Counted from the stretch's first letter, positions 32,637 through 41,969 are shown. The stretch: DNA of 64,000 nt from Mesorhizobium prunaredense (GCF_900156895.1 NZ_FTPD01000067.1:202444-266443); one strand, 5' to 3'. A program made the numbers and translations. The notes: a model not told the origin generated them from the letters alone.

Positions 32637-32912
32637 AGTCGATCACCTCATTGCTTGCGCGCTACGGCGCATCAAAATCGCGCGTTCAACGGTTCGAATG
32701 CCGGACGACGGGCTCATGTCATCCGCGATTCTGATGGGAAATGATGTATAGGGCCTTAGCCGATGCGCAAGCCGGCGCTACACCAAATCGTCGAGCCGCG
32801 CCGAAAACGGTCGGTGCTGCGCACGATGCCCTCAAATTTAAGCCCCTCAAAATCCAGCAGCGAGTGCAATGGGGTGATCCTGATCGACCGCATTTTTCCT
32901 CCATTTGCGATG

Positions 32913-32969
32913 TTATGATGTATTTTGATTATTTATGATGTTGACAGCCTTCCCTGGTGCCGTCAATAT
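32913..32969 (+). promoter_or_regulatory. Promoter of the sugar-importer operon, with direct repeats
   Basis: TTGACA (32941-32946), 17-base spacer, CAATAT (32964-32969). Just upstream, TTATGATGT occurs at 32913-32921 and 32933-32941, 20 bases apart (two helical turns), a typical activator or repressor spacing. An imperfect palindrome, TTGACAGC...GCCGTCAA, spans the promoter from 32941 to about 32966 and could be the LacI-type operator. Confidence 0.6.
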
Positions 32970-33016
32970 CCATCACGAGGGCCGTGGAGGAACAAGGTCC
33001 CGAGGGAGGAGTTCCA

Positions 33017-34630
33017 ATGTCTGATATGATCCGCATGTCGCGGCGCCGTCTGCTGGCGTCCGGTGGAAAGGCGGCAGTGCTTGTTGCCGCCGCAGGTATC
33101 GCGCCGAAATTCATCCGCCCCAGCCGCGCCTATGCGGCCGATGCGCTGGCGCCGGGCATGATCGGCGGCCCGACCGGTTTCGACGGATCGGAGCGCTATC
33201 AGTATGGCGCCGACACACCGGAAGGCCGCGCCATCGAGGCGGCCAAGGCGATGAAGGGGGCCGGCAAGGCGCCGGCCAAGATCGTGCTTGGCCTGTCCGA
33301 CGGCTCGATCGGCCAGATGACGCAGCCATTTCCCGCCGGCGCGCCCTCTATCAAGGATCTGTGGGAGAAAGAAACCGGCATTCCGCTCGAGATCGTCGGC
33401 GTGCCGAACGGCCAGGAATTCACCAAGACGATGCAGGACATCTCCACCAAGGGTGGGGCCTATGACATCTACGCGGTGGAATGGAACCGTCTCGGCGATC
33501 TCGCCGAAACCGGCGGCATCCTGAAGCTCGACGACTTCGTCGCCCAGTACAAGCCGGAATGGGACGACCCCGAGCGCGGCTATGTTGACGGCGCCAAGGG
33601 CGTCTCGCTGCTCAACCAGTATCGCGGCTCGACCTATGGCGTGTCGCTGGACGGCGATTTCCAGACCTGGGTGTATCGCACCGATCTGTTCGGCGACGCG
33701 GCCGAGATGAAAGCCTTCTCCGACAAGCATGGCTACGAGCTGGCGCCGCCGAAGACCTGGAAACAGCATGACGAGATCGCGGCGTTCTTCCAGCGCCCGG
33801 ACAAGGGTCTGTTCGGCTCGACCGATCTGCGCAACCAGGGCTGGGGCTACACCAACTGGTATCAGCGTTATGTTTCAATGGCTTCGCCTAATCAGTTCCT
33901 GTTCGACGATACCGGCAGGCCGCTGATCAATTCGCAGCAAGGCATTGCCGCTGTTAACGAGTACATCGCCTCGCTGGCCCATCATTCGCCGGATGCGATC
34001 TCGTGGGGCTGGCCGGAGCAGTACGGCAATTTTGCCAAGGGCGGCGCCGCGATGACCTGCGCCTTCTCCAACCTGCCGAAATTTTTGGACAATGCCGGCA
34101 ACAAGGATTCAGCTGTCACCGGCAAGATCGGCTCGATGCTGCCGCCCGGCCGCGAGATCGACGGCAAGTTGATCAGCCGCTCGGTGCTGTGGCTCAATCT
34201 GTCGGCCTCGGTCTCGTCGCAGGCCAAGAATCCGGAGGCCTGCTACCTGTTCCTGCAGTGGCTGGGATCAAGCCGCATCTATGCCTGGATGACCGCCAAT
34301 CCGGGTGGCTATTTCGATCCGTTCCGGCTGTCGGATTTTTCCGACCCGCTGGTCCGCCAGACCTATCACGCCTACCACATGGATGTGGTGCGCGAGACGG
34401 TCGCCCGCACCGTGCCGACCATCAACTATCCCGGCGCCACCGCCTTCCACAACGCGCTGGACGAGAACCTCGTCGCTGCGCTGACCAAGGCCAAGACCGC
34501 CGAGCAGGCGATGGCCGACACTGAGGCGGAATGGAAGAAGATCGCCCGCCGCACCGGCGAGGAGAAGCTTCTCGAAGCCATCAAGACCAACAAGGAGGCC
34601 TGGCCCACCGTTCTCGATCCGGTCAGCTGA
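33017..34630 (+). CDS. ABC transporter substrate-binding protein (carbohydrate, family 1)
   Basis: A 537-residue periplasmic binding protein with a Tat-type signal (SRRRLLASGGKAAVLVAAAG, residues about 8-27). It is longer than most sugar-binding proteins (400-440 residues), in the range of the rhizobial glycerol-binding GlpV. Motifs YDIYAVEWNRLGDLAE, TYGVSLDGDFQTWVYRTDLF and YPGATAFHNALDENL fit family-1 solute-binding proteins. ATG 33017 has GGGAGGAG upstream. It is the first gene of an operon with two permeases, two ATPases and enzymes. The ligand is not certain; a polyol or modified sugar is likely. Confidence 0.85.
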   Translation: MSDMIRMSRRRLLASGGKAAVLVAAAGIAPKFIRPSRAYAADALAPGMIGGPTGFDGSERYQYGADTPEGRAIEAAKAMKGAGKAPAKIVLGLSDGSIGQMTQPFPAGAPSIKDLWEKETGIPLEIVGVPNGQEFTKTMQDISTKGGAYDIYAVEWNRLGDLAETGGILKLDDFVAQYKPEWDDPERGYVDGAKGVSLLNQYRGSTYGVSLDGDFQTWVYRTDLFGDAAEMKAFSDKHGYELAPPKTWKQHDEIAAFFQRPDKGLFGSTDLRNQGWGYTNWYQRYVSMASPNQFLFDDTGRPLINSQQGIAAVNEYIASLAHHSPDAISWGWPEQYGNFAKGGAAMTCAFSNLPKFLDNAGNKDSAVTGKIGSMLPPGREIDGKLISRSVLWLNLSASVSSQAKNPEACYLFLQWLGSSRIYAWMTANPGGYFDPFRLSDFSDPLVRQTYHAYHMDVVRETVARTVPTINYPGATAFHNALDENLVAALTKAKTAEQAMADTEAEWKKIARRTGEEKLLEAIKTNKEAWPTVLDPVS

Positions 34631-34679
34631 TCCTCCTCCCAGGATCCGAATGGAGGCGAGGAGTTTGCGCTTCGCCTCC
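34629..34679 (+). promoter_or_regulatory. Two stem-loops after the binding-protein gene
   Basis: GATCCT-CCTCCC-AGGATC (34629-34646) is followed by GGAGGCGA and TCGCCTCC (34652-34659 with 34672-34679, loop of 12). Neither has a T tract. Such hairpins often stabilise the binding-protein mRNA relative to permease mRNA, giving unequal expression within one operon. Confidence 0.5.
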
Positions 34680-34686
34680 GCAAACG

Positions 34687-35568
34687 ATGGACCAGCAAAG
34701 CTGCAAGATGAAGCGTTCCGTTCCCTTCGAAATATTCCGCTATGCAGCGATCCTTGCGGCCATTGCGGTGACGCTGGTGCCGATCCTGTGGATGGTGTCG
34801 ATGGCCTTCAAGCCGATCGCCGAATGGTCGGCGACCGGCGCCGAACTGACCTGGTGGCCGAAGGATCCGACGCTCAGCAATTTCCGCTTCGTCTTCGGTG
34901 AATCGACCAACAACCTCATCGTCGCGGTCGATCGCACCGCCCTGAAGCCGATCCTGTCGTCGCTGCTGTCGGCCACCTTCGGAACGGCGATCGCCATGTC
35001 GGCGGGCACCGCGGCGGCCTACGGGCTGTCGCGCTTCGGCTCGGGCCAGAACCTGCCGCTGGCGCTGATCCAGCTTCGCCTGTTTCCGCCGATGGCGGTG
35101 ATGACGCCGGTGATGATCATGTGGGCCTTCCTCAACTTCACTGACAGCTGGTGGGGGCTGTCGCTGATCTACGGCATCGTCACGCTGCCCTTTGCGTTCT
35201 GGCTGATGAAGACCTTCTTCGACGACATGCCGCGCGAGATCGAAGAAGCGGCACTGGTCGAGGGCTGCTCGCGGCTGCGCGTCTTCACCCGCATCACGCT
35301 GCCGATGATGCGCGCGCCGCTGGCCAGTGCAGCGCTGTTCGTCTTCATCCTCAACTGGTCGGACTATCTGATCGCGCTGCTTCTGACGACGCGCGAATGG
35401 GTGACGGTCCCAGTCTACATGGCCTCGCTGTCCTCCTCGATGACCGGACAGCTCTATGGCGCCAAGGCGGCGCTCGGACTGATCGCCGCGGTGCCGCCTG
35501 TGATCATGGGCATCGCCATCCAGCGTCATCTGGTGCGTGGGCTGACCTTCGGGGCGCTCAAGCAATGA
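34687..35568 (+). CDS. ABC transporter permease (MalG type)
   Basis: A 293-residue inner-membrane permease with six helices. The EAA loop is EEAALVEGCSRLRVFTRITLP (residues about 190-210). ATG 34687 or ATG 34708 (MKRSVPFEIFRY) can start it; neither has a strong ribosome site, consistent with the hairpins upstream limiting translation. It is coupled to the next permease (ATGA at 35565-35568). The order MalG-type before MalF-type is reversed from most sugar operons. Confidence 0.85.
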   Translation: MDQQSCKMKRSVPFEIFRYAAILAAIAVTLVPILWMVSMAFKPIAEWSATGAELTWWPKDPTLSNFRFVFGESTNNLIVAVDRTALKPILSSLLSATFGTAIAMSAGTAAAYGLSRFGSGQNLPLALIQLRLFPPMAVMTPVMIMWAFLNFTDSWWGLSLIYGIVTLPFAFWLMKTFFDDMPREIEEAALVEGCSRLRVFTRITLPMMRAPLASAALFVFILNWSDYLIALLLTTREWVTVPVYMASLSSSMTGQLYGAKAALGLIAAVPPVIMGIAIQRHLVRGLTFGALKQ

Positions 35569-36542
35569 GCGCCGCGACTGCCGCAATTTCGGAGCAGGCC
35601 CCCATCCCGGAAGACAACAGCCACCCGGCCCAGGCAAAGCCGGCTTTGCGTGACGAAGGGGCAAAGCTCGGTTTCCGGCTGACCTTGCCGGCGCAGATAC
35701 TGGTGCTGTTCATCGCGCTCTTCCCGCTGTTGATGCAGCTCTATATCAGCCTGACCGACTGGTCGCCGCTGTCGGGCCTCGGCTGGTGGAGCGCCTGGTC
35801 GCTGTGGAACAATTTTGCCAACTATACCGACCTTGCCGCCGACGCTCGCTTCTGGAGCGCGTTGAAGCGCACGGCCATCGTCATGATCGTCTGCGTGCCG
35901 GCGGAATTCCTGCTCGGCCTGGCGCTCGCCACGCTGTTTGCCGACGAGTTCCCGGGCAAGCGGATATTCTACTCGATCCTGCTGATGCCGATGATGGTGG
36001 TGCCGGCGGTGGCCGGCTACATGTTCTTCATGCTGTTCCAGTCGGGCGGCCCGGTCAACGACATCCTGTCGGCGCTATCAGGCTTCCCCGTCACCATCGC
36101 CTGGTTGTCGGACCCGACGCTGGCGCTCATCGCCGTCATGCTCGCCGATATCTGGCAGTGGACGCCGCTGATGTTCCTCATCCTGCTTGCCGGCCTGGTC
36201 GGCGTGCCCGAAGACCAGATCAAGGCGGCGACGCTGCTCGGCGCCAATCCCTGGCAGCGCTTCGTCACCATCGTGCTGCCGAAGATGAAGACGATCATCA
36301 TCATCGCCCTGGCGATCCGGGTGATCGAGAACTTCAAGATCTTCGACACGCTCTACATCATGACCGGTGGCGGCCCCGGCGTCGCCACCGAGACCATCTC
36401 CGTCTATATCTACAAGCTCACCACCCAGGACCTGATCTGGGGCTATGTCGCGGCGATCGCGCTGGCCATCCTGATCGTGCTGTCCATCGCCGCTGTGTTT
36501 GCCATGAAGCGCATGGCGCGGGCGCGCGAGGTGTCGGCATGA
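35565..36542 (+). CDS. ABC transporter permease (MalF/UgpA type)
   Basis: A 325-residue permease with six membrane helices after a polar N-terminus of about 45 residues. The EAA loop is EDQIKAATLLGANPWQRFVT (residues about 218-237), and IFDTLYIMTGGGPGVATETI is a conserved C-terminal stretch. With the permease before it, it forms the channel for the 33017 binding protein. Its TGA overlaps the ATPase start (ATGA at 36539-36542). Confidence 0.85.
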   Translation: MSAATAAISEQAPIPEDNSHPAQAKPALRDEGAKLGFRLTLPAQILVLFIALFPLLMQLYISLTDWSPLSGLGWWSAWSLWNNFANYTDLAADARFWSALKRTAIVMIVCVPAEFLLGLALATLFADEFPGKRIFYSILLMPMMVVPAVAGYMFFMLFQSGGPVNDILSALSGFPVTIAWLSDPTLALIAVMLADIWQWTPLMFLILLAGLVGVPEDQIKAATLLGANPWQRFVTIVLPKMKTIIIIALAIRVIENFKIFDTLYIMTGGGPGVATETISVYIYKLTTQDLIWGYVAAIALAILIVLSIAAVFAMKRMARAREVSA

Positions 36543-37633
36543 GCGCCATCCACCTGCAGAACCTGGTCAAGAAGTTCAGCGACTTCACCGCCTTGAAGAC
36601 GATGGATCTTGCCATCGCCGACGGCGAGTTCATGGCGCTGCTTGGGCCGTCGGGCTGCGGCAAGTCGACGACGATGAACATGATCGCCGGCATGGAAGAG
36701 CCGACCAGCGGCAAGATCCTGTTCGGCGAGCGCGACATGGAAGGCGTGCCGATGGCGCGGCGTGGCGTCGGCTTCGTCTTCCAGAACTACGCGATCTTCA
36801 GCCATATGAGCGTGCGGCAGAACCTCGCCTACGGCCCGAAAATGCGCGGCGCGCCAAAAGCCGAGATCGACCGCCGCGTCGGCGCCATTGCCGAGATGCT
36901 GCAGCTGACGCCGCTGCTCGACCGCAAGGCCGACCGGCTGTCGGTCAACATACTGCAGCGCGTGGCGATCGGCCGCTCGGCGATCATGGAGCCGGCGATC
37001 TTCCTGCTCGACGAGCCGCTGTCCAATGTCGATGCGGCGTTCCGGGCGGTGATGCGGACCGAATTGAAGCAGCTGCAGCGGCAGTTCCGGCAGACCATGG
37101 TCTACGTCACCCACGACCAGCTCGAAGCGATGACCATGGCCGACCGCATCGCGGTGATGGACCACGGCGTGCTGCAGCAGGTCGGCACCCCACTAGAGGT
37201 CTACAACAATCCGGCCAACGTTTTCGTCGCCCGCTTCATCGGTGCACCGGGCATGAACCTGCTGAGGGGAAGGCCGGCGGAAAGCGACCGGGGCCTGGTC
37301 ATCGACCTCGGCCCGCTCGGTGTCACGCCGCCGCTGCCGGCCGAGATCGCTGACGCGGTGCGTGGCGCCCCGGGCGACGTGCTTTACGGCTTCCGACCGG
37401 AGCAGGTCACGCTGGCCGAAGGTGGCCGCGGGCTTTCGCTGCCGGTAACCTTCGTCGAGCGCATCGGTGCGCGCACCATCGTCCATCTCGGCCAGGGCGA
37501 GAGCGCGGTGAAGGCGGTGTTCGACAATGATGTCGGGCTGGCGATCGGGCTGACAGCGGTTGTCGCTCCGGCCGTGCATTCGGTGCGCGTCTTCGACGCT
37601 GGCACTGGTCGCGCCATCAAGGCGGGAGGCTGA
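36539..37633 (+). CDS. ABC transporter ATP-binding protein 1, degenerate signature motif
   Basis: A 364-residue ATPase of the MalK/UgpC size with a C-terminal TOBE domain. Walker A GPSGCGKST, Q-loop VFQNYAIF, Walker B IFLLDEP with catalytic Glu, D-loop LSNVDA and H-loop VTHDQ are all normal. The ABC signature is not: LSVNILQR in place of LSGGQ-QR, so the Gly pair that contacts ATP across the dimer is lost. It has a second, different ATPase as neighbour (37834), presumably its dimer partner, as in the rhizobial glycerol importer GlpS/GlpT. Confidence 0.9.
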   Translation: MSAIHLQNLVKKFSDFTALKTMDLAIADGEFMALLGPSGCGKSTTMNMIAGMEEPTSGKILFGERDMEGVPMARRGVGFVFQNYAIFSHMSVRQNLAYGPKMRGAPKAEIDRRVGAIAEMLQLTPLLDRKADRLSVNILQRVAIGRSAIMEPAIFLLDEPLSNVDAAFRAVMRTELKQLQRQFRQTMVYVTHDQLEAMTMADRIAVMDHGVLQQVGTPLEVYNNPANVFVARFIGAPGMNLLRGRPAESDRGLVIDLGPLGVTPPLPAEIADAVRGAPGDVLYGFRPEQVTLAEGGRGLSLPVTFVERIGARTIVHLGQGESAVKAVFDNDVGLAIGLTAVVAPAVHSVRVFDAGTGRAIKAGG

Positions 37634-37659
37634 GATGCTCGTGCAAATATCTCTACGTC

Positions 37660-37790
37660 GGCGCCGCCCCTCACCCTTACCCTCTCCCCGTATAGTGACG
37701 GGGAGAGGGGGGCGCCGGCGTTGGAGCTTCACCCTTCTCCCGGTCTCTATACGGGGAGAAGGTCCCGGCAGGGGGATGAGGGGCAGCGCC
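37660..37790. repeat. Palindromic repeat family 2 (between the two ATPase genes)
   Basis: The ends GGCGCCGCCCCTCA (37660-37673) and TGAGGGGCAGCGCC (37777-37790) are inverted. Inside are two short hairpins: CTCTCCCCGTATAGTGACGG...GGAG and CTTCTCCCGGTCTCTATACG...GGAGAAG. The same family is seen at 52045-52157. It separates two ATPase genes without breaking the operon. Confidence 0.8.
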
Positions 37791-37833
37791 AAGGTTGACA
37801 GTCTGTCCGCAACCAGTGGAGCTGGCTGAGACC

Positions 37834-38913
37834 ATGGCCGATATCGTCTTTCGCAATGTGACGAAACGCTATGGCGACACGCTCGTCGTCGACGACGCCT
37901 CGTTCACTGTCAACGACAATGAGTTCTTCTGCTTCTTCGGCCCGCCGCTATCCGGAAAATCGACGATACTGCGCCTGGTTCTCGGACTGGAAACCCCCGA
38001 CACCGGCGAGATCCTGATCGGCGGCCGGCCGGTCAATACGGTGTCGCCAGCCGAGCGCAATGTCGCCATGGTGTTCCAGAACCTTGCGCTGTTTCCGCAT
38101 ATGAGCGCGCGCGACAATGTCCGCTTTCCCCTGGTCGAGCGCCGGATCGCCGAGGCCGATATCGAAAAGCGTGTCGCAGACGTCGCGGCCAAGCTGCATA
38201 TCGGCCACATCCTGCATAAGCCGCCGGCGCAGCTTTCGGGCGGCGAGCGGCAGCGCGTGGCGATTGCCCGTGCGCTGGTGCGCGATCCCAATGCCTACCT
38301 GATGGACGATCCGATCTCGGCGCTCGACGCCAGGCTGCGCGAGGAGACGCGCGTCGAGCTGAAGCGCATCCAGCGCGAACTCGGCAAGACGCTGATCTAT
38401 GTCACGCACGACCAGGAAGAGGCGATGTCGGTCGCCGACGGCATCGCCATTCTGGAAAACGGCAGCATCAGGCAGATCGGCGCGCCGGCCGAGATTTATG
38501 ACCGGCCGGCAAGTACTTACGTGGCGCGACTGCTCGGCTCGCCGATGATGAATATCTTGAAGTCGGTGCGCGGCGACGGCGGCGTCGAGGCGGCGGAAGG
38601 CGCGATCCGTATCGCGGACAAGGCCGCGCCGGCCGATGCCGTCGAGATCGGGCTCAGGCCTGAAGACATCAAGGTCCGGCCCTGGCCGGATCGGGATGGA
38701 ACATCGGATGGGCGCGCGGGCCGCCCGGCGCGAGTGTTCGAGGTTGAGCCGCTTGGCGGCTATACCGTCGTGACACTCGCCGCCGGGCAGGCGCGCCTGA
38801 GGGCGCTGCTGCGCGGCCAGCCGGATATCAGGCCGGATGCCATGGTGGCGATATCCTGCGAGCCGGGCAGGGTGCATTATTTCGGGCAAAGCGGGGGAGC
38901 CCTGGCAAGATGA
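37834..38913 (+). CDS. ABC transporter ATP-binding protein 2, altered Walker B
   Basis: A 359-residue ATPase with TOBE domain. Signature LSGGERQRVAIARA, Q-loop VFQNLALF and H-loop VTHDQ are canonical. Walker A is the unusual GPPLSGKST, and Walker B reads AYLMDDP, so the catalytic Glu is Asp. Paired with ATPase 1, one composite ATP site would be fully canonical and the other doubly degenerate. ATG 37834 is preferred, with GGAGC upstream. The end overlaps a possible start of the oxidoreductase (ATGA at 38910-38913). Confidence 0.9.
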   Translation: MADIVFRNVTKRYGDTLVVDDASFTVNDNEFFCFFGPPLSGKSTILRLVLGLETPDTGEILIGGRPVNTVSPAERNVAMVFQNLALFPHMSARDNVRFPLVERRIAEADIEKRVADVAAKLHIGHILHKPPAQLSGGERQRVAIARALVRDPNAYLMDDPISALDARLREETRVELKRIQRELGKTLIYVTHDQEEAMSVADGIAILENGSIRQIGAPAEIYDRPASTYVARLLGSPMMNILKSVRGDGGVEAAEGAIRIADKAAPADAVEIGLRPEDIKVRPWPDRDGTSDGRAGRPARVFEVEPLGGYTVVTLAAGQARLRALLRGQPDIRPDAMVAISCEPGRVHYFGQSGGALAR

Positions 38914-38948
38914 CGGTGACCGCCAGCAACGAGGTTCGGGAGGATCAG

Positions 38949-40061
38949 ATGACAAGCGGAGTGATAGCGGGCAACGGCTTCGAGCCGGACGTTAAAGTCC
39001 GCACCAGGGAATACAGGATCGGCTGCGTCGGCGCCGGCATGATCATGGCCGAATGTCACCTTGCCGCCTACAAGGAAGCTGGCTTTCCCGTGGTGGCGAT
39101 CGCCTCGCGGACCAAGGCCAGCGCCGAGAATGTCGCCAAGCGCTGGGAGATCCCGACCGTCCACGACACGCCGGAACAATTGATCGAGGACAAAAATGTC
39201 GAGATCATCGACCTTGCGTTTCCGCCGGACCAGCAGCCGGCACTGATCCGCCATGCGCTGAAGCAGAAGCACATCAAGGCGATCCTGGCGCAGAAGCCGC
39301 TGGCGCTGTCTCTCAAGGATGCGATCGAGTTGCGCGACGACGCGGCCAGGGCCGGCAAGATCCTCTCGGTCAACCAGAACATGCGCTACGACCAGTCGAT
39401 GCGGGTGCTGAAGCAGATCATCGACAGCGGGGCGCTCGGCGACATCGTCTTCGCCCAGATCGACATGCATGCGATCCCGCACTGGCAGACATTCCTCGAA
39501 GACTATGACCGGCTGACGCTCGCCAACATGAGCGTCCACCATCTCGACGTGCTGCGCTTCCTGTTCGGCGATCCCGACGAGATCACCACGCTGACGCGTA
39601 AGGATCCGCGCACGCGCTTCGACCATTCGGACGGCATCACCGTTTCGACGCTGCGGTTTCCGTCCGGCGTGCTCGCCGTGTCGCTGGAGGATGTCTGGTC
39701 CGGCCCGCGCCAGGATGGCTACAAGGACGACCAGCACATCAACTGGCGCGTCGACGGCACCAAGGGCGTCGCCAAGGGCACGATAGGCTGGCCGACCGGT
39801 TCTGCCTCGACGCTGACCTATGCCTCGACCGAGACCACCGGCGGCGAATGGGTCACCCCCAGCTGGAGCACGATGTGGTTCCCGCATGCCTTCATCGGCG
39901 TGATGGAGCAACTCCAGCATGCGGTCAAGACGGGTGAGTCGCCGGCACTTTCCGTCGCCGACAACGTCAAGACCATGGCGCTGATCGAAGCCGGCTACCG
40001 CTCGATCGACGAGGGTCGCACGGTCAAGCTGTCCGAAATCTCGATAAACCCAATCAACTGA
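38949..40061 (+). CDS. Gfo/Idh/MocA family oxidoreductase
   Basis: A 370-residue NAD(P)-dependent dehydrogenase for an inositol- or sugar-type substrate. The Rossmann motif GCVGAGMIMAECHLAAY is at about residues 22-38; the EKP motif is replaced by AQKPLAL (Gln instead of Glu), and the catalytic region VHHLDVLRFLFG is conserved. ATG 38949 has a strong GGGAGGA site; ATG 38910, overlapping the previous stop, is an alternative. MocA of rhizopine catabolism belongs to this family. Together with the adjacent MocC-like gene it probably begins substrate oxidation. Confidence 0.85.
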   Translation: MTSGVIAGNGFEPDVKVRTREYRIGCVGAGMIMAECHLAAYKEAGFPVVAIASRTKASAENVAKRWEIPTVHDTPEQLIEDKNVEIIDLAFPPDQQPALIRHALKQKHIKAILAQKPLALSLKDAIELRDDAARAGKILSVNQNMRYDQSMRVLKQIIDSGALGDIVFAQIDMHAIPHWQTFLEDYDRLTLANMSVHHLDVLRFLFGDPDEITTLTRKDPRTRFDHSDGITVSTLRFPSGVLAVSLEDVWSGPRQDGYKDDQHINWRVDGTKGVAKGTIGWPTGSASTLTYASTETTGGEWVTPSWSTMWFPHAFIGVMEQLQHAVKTGESPALSVADNVKTMALIEAGYRSIDEGRTVKLSEISINPIN

Positions 40062-40087
40062 ATCGCTTACAGGGAGGATTTCACATC

Positions 40088-41002
40088 ATGATGCAGGCAG
40101 GTATCTTCACGGGCTATTTCCCGTACGGCCTCAAGGAAACCGCGCAGAAGATCCGCGCGCTCGATTTCAATACCGTGCAACTCGACCTGCATTTCAGGGA
40201 TATCGACCTGTCGGCCGGGCAGATCACCAAGGAAAAGGCCAGGACGGTTCGCGACACCTTCCGCGACCACAACCTGCCGGTGTGCTGCGTGTCGGGCTAT
40301 ACCAACATCATCCATCCGGACATGGGCGAGCGCGAGAGGCGTGTCGGCTATCTCAAGGAGATCATCCGCAATGCGCGCGAATTCGGCACGCCTTACGTGA
40401 TCTCGGAAACCGGCACCTACAACACCGAGTCCGACTGGGTGCACCATCCCAAGAACAAGACCGAGGAAGGTTTTGAGGAATGCCGCAAGGTCATCGCCGA
40501 CCTTGCACAGACCGCCTACGACCACGGCGCGGTCTTCCTGCTCGAAACCTATGTCAACAATGTCGTCGGCTCGGTCGAGGAGACGGTGAAGATGTTCGCG
40601 CAGGTCGACCATCCCGGCCTCGGCCTGCTGATGGATCCGACCAACTATTTCGAGACCCATAACATCGACAGGATGGACCAGATCCTGAACCAGGTATTCG
40701 ACACGCTGACCGACAAGATCAAAATAGCCCACGCCAAGGACGTCAAGCGCTCGGGCGGCGACAAGTCGGAGAAGCACGCCGATATTGGCGACGAGGACGC
40801 GCTGGAAAGCCACACCTTTCGCGGCGTTGGCGAAATCGAGCTGCCGGCGCCCGGCCTCGGTTCGCTGAACTACGACCTCTATCTCAAGCGGCTGTCCGAA
40901 AAGCACCCGAACATCCCGGTCATCATCGAGCACCTTTCGGAAGACGACGTGCCGCGCGCCAAGAAATTCCTCGACGAGAAATTCCGCGCCAACGGACTGT
41001 GA
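40088..41002 (+). CDS. Sugar phosphate isomerase/epimerase (MocC-like TIM barrel)
   Basis: A 304-residue TIM-barrel protein of the AP-endonuclease-2 / xylose-isomerase-like superfamily, which includes MocC, IolE and IolH. Metal-site segments are visible: VFLLETYVNN (Glu), LLMDPTNYF (Asp), KIAHAKDVKR (His) and IIEHLSEDD (Glu). The length matches rhizopine protein MocC, about 300 residues. GGGAGGA precedes ATG 40088 (or 40091). It likely epimerises, isomerises or dehydrates an oxidised cyclitol or sugar made by the preceding dehydrogenase. Confidence 0.85.
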   Translation: MMQAGIFTGYFPYGLKETAQKIRALDFNTVQLDLHFRDIDLSAGQITKEKARTVRDTFRDHNLPVCCVSGYTNIIHPDMGERERRVGYLKEIIRNAREFGTPYVISETGTYNTESDWVHHPKNKTEEGFEECRKVIADLAQTAYDHGAVFLLETYVNNVVGSVEETVKMFAQVDHPGLGLLMDPTNYFETHNIDRMDQILNQVFDTLTDKIKIAHAKDVKRSGGDKSEKHADIGDEDALESHTFRGVGEIELPAPGLGSLNYDLYLKRLSEKHPNIPVIIEHLSEDDVPRAKKFLDEKFRANGL

Positions 41003-41027
41003 CGGCCACGAAAAAGGGAGGAAGAGA

Positions 41028-41969
41028 ATGTTGAGATTCGTATCGAAAGTCGCGGCTGCGGCGACCGTGTTCGCCGGTGTTGCAATGGCTGCACCGGCGC
41101 TGGCGCAGGATGCTCAGAAGACGTTCTACCTGCTGTCGCATGGCGGCCCGTCTGACGCCTTCTGGATCGACTGGAATGCCGGCGCGACCAAGGCCTGCGA
41201 CCAGCTCAAGGTGACCTGCAAGATCTCGTTCAGTGGCGGCGACATGGCGGCGCAGAAGGAGGCCTTCAACTCCGCACTTGCCGCCAAGCCGGACGGCATC
41301 GCCACCACCTCGGCGCAGCCCGGCCTATGGACCGAGGAGGTCAAGGCAGCCAAGGCGGCCGGCATCCCGATCGTGTTCTTCAACACCGACGATCCGGCGA
41401 CCGGCCGGCAGGCCTATGTCGGCGCCGACCTCAGGGAAGCCGGCGTCATTTGGGCGAAATATCTGGTCGACCAGAAGATGGTGAAGCAGGGCGACAAGGT
41501 GTTCCTGCCGGTAGAAGTGCCGGGCGCCAGCTATCAGCAGCTCGAGACCGAAGGCATCGCCAGCGTCTTCGATCCGCTCGGCATCAAGTACGACGTGGTC
41601 GATTGCGGCACCGATCCGGCCGGCATCATCGCCAAGATGACCGACTACATGGTCGCCAACAATCCGCCGGCAATCATCGCGCTCGGCGATTCCGTGGCGG
41701 CCAGCGTCAAGCGGGTGTTCGACGGCGCCGGCGTGCCGGCCGGCAAGATCCCGGTCGTCGGCTGGGGCAATTCCAGGGAAACCGCCGAATCCGTCAAGGC
41801 CGGGTTTGTCAACGCGGCCGCCTGGCAGTTCCCGTCGGCGCAGGGCTTCATGCCGGTGGCGCTGCTCGGGCTTGCCGCCGCGGGCGAACCGATCGGCTAC
41901 GATATCCACACTTTCAGCCTCTACGACGCATCGAGCGTCGAGCCGATCCTGAAACTCTACGACAAGTGA
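41028..41969 (+). CDS. ABC transporter substrate-binding protein (ribose/inositol type, MocB-like)
   Basis: A 313-residue periplasmic binding protein of the RbsB group (Peripla_BP_4). The signal peptide ends APALAQ (about residue 26). Mature motifs: FYLLSHGGPSDAFWIDWNAG, FNSALAAKPDGIATTSAQPG, IVFFNTDDPATGR. Rhizopine MocB is of this type. It begins a second importer, complete with permease and ATPase, within the same operon. AAAGGGAGGAAGAG sets ATG 41028. Confidence 0.85.
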   Translation: MLRFVSKVAAAATVFAGVAMAAPALAQDAQKTFYLLSHGGPSDAFWIDWNAGATKACDQLKVTCKISFSGGDMAAQKEAFNSALAAKPDGIATTSAQPGLWTEEVKAAKAAGIPIVFFNTDDPATGRQAYVGADLREAGVIWAKYLVDQKMVKQGDKVFLPVEVPGASYQQLETEGIASVFDPLGIKYDVVDCGTDPAGIIAKMTDYMVANNPPAIIALGDSVAASVKRVFDGAGVPAGKIPVVGWGNSRETAESVKAGFVNAAAWQFPSAQGFMPVALLGLAAAGEPIGYDIHTFSLYDASSVEPILKLYDK

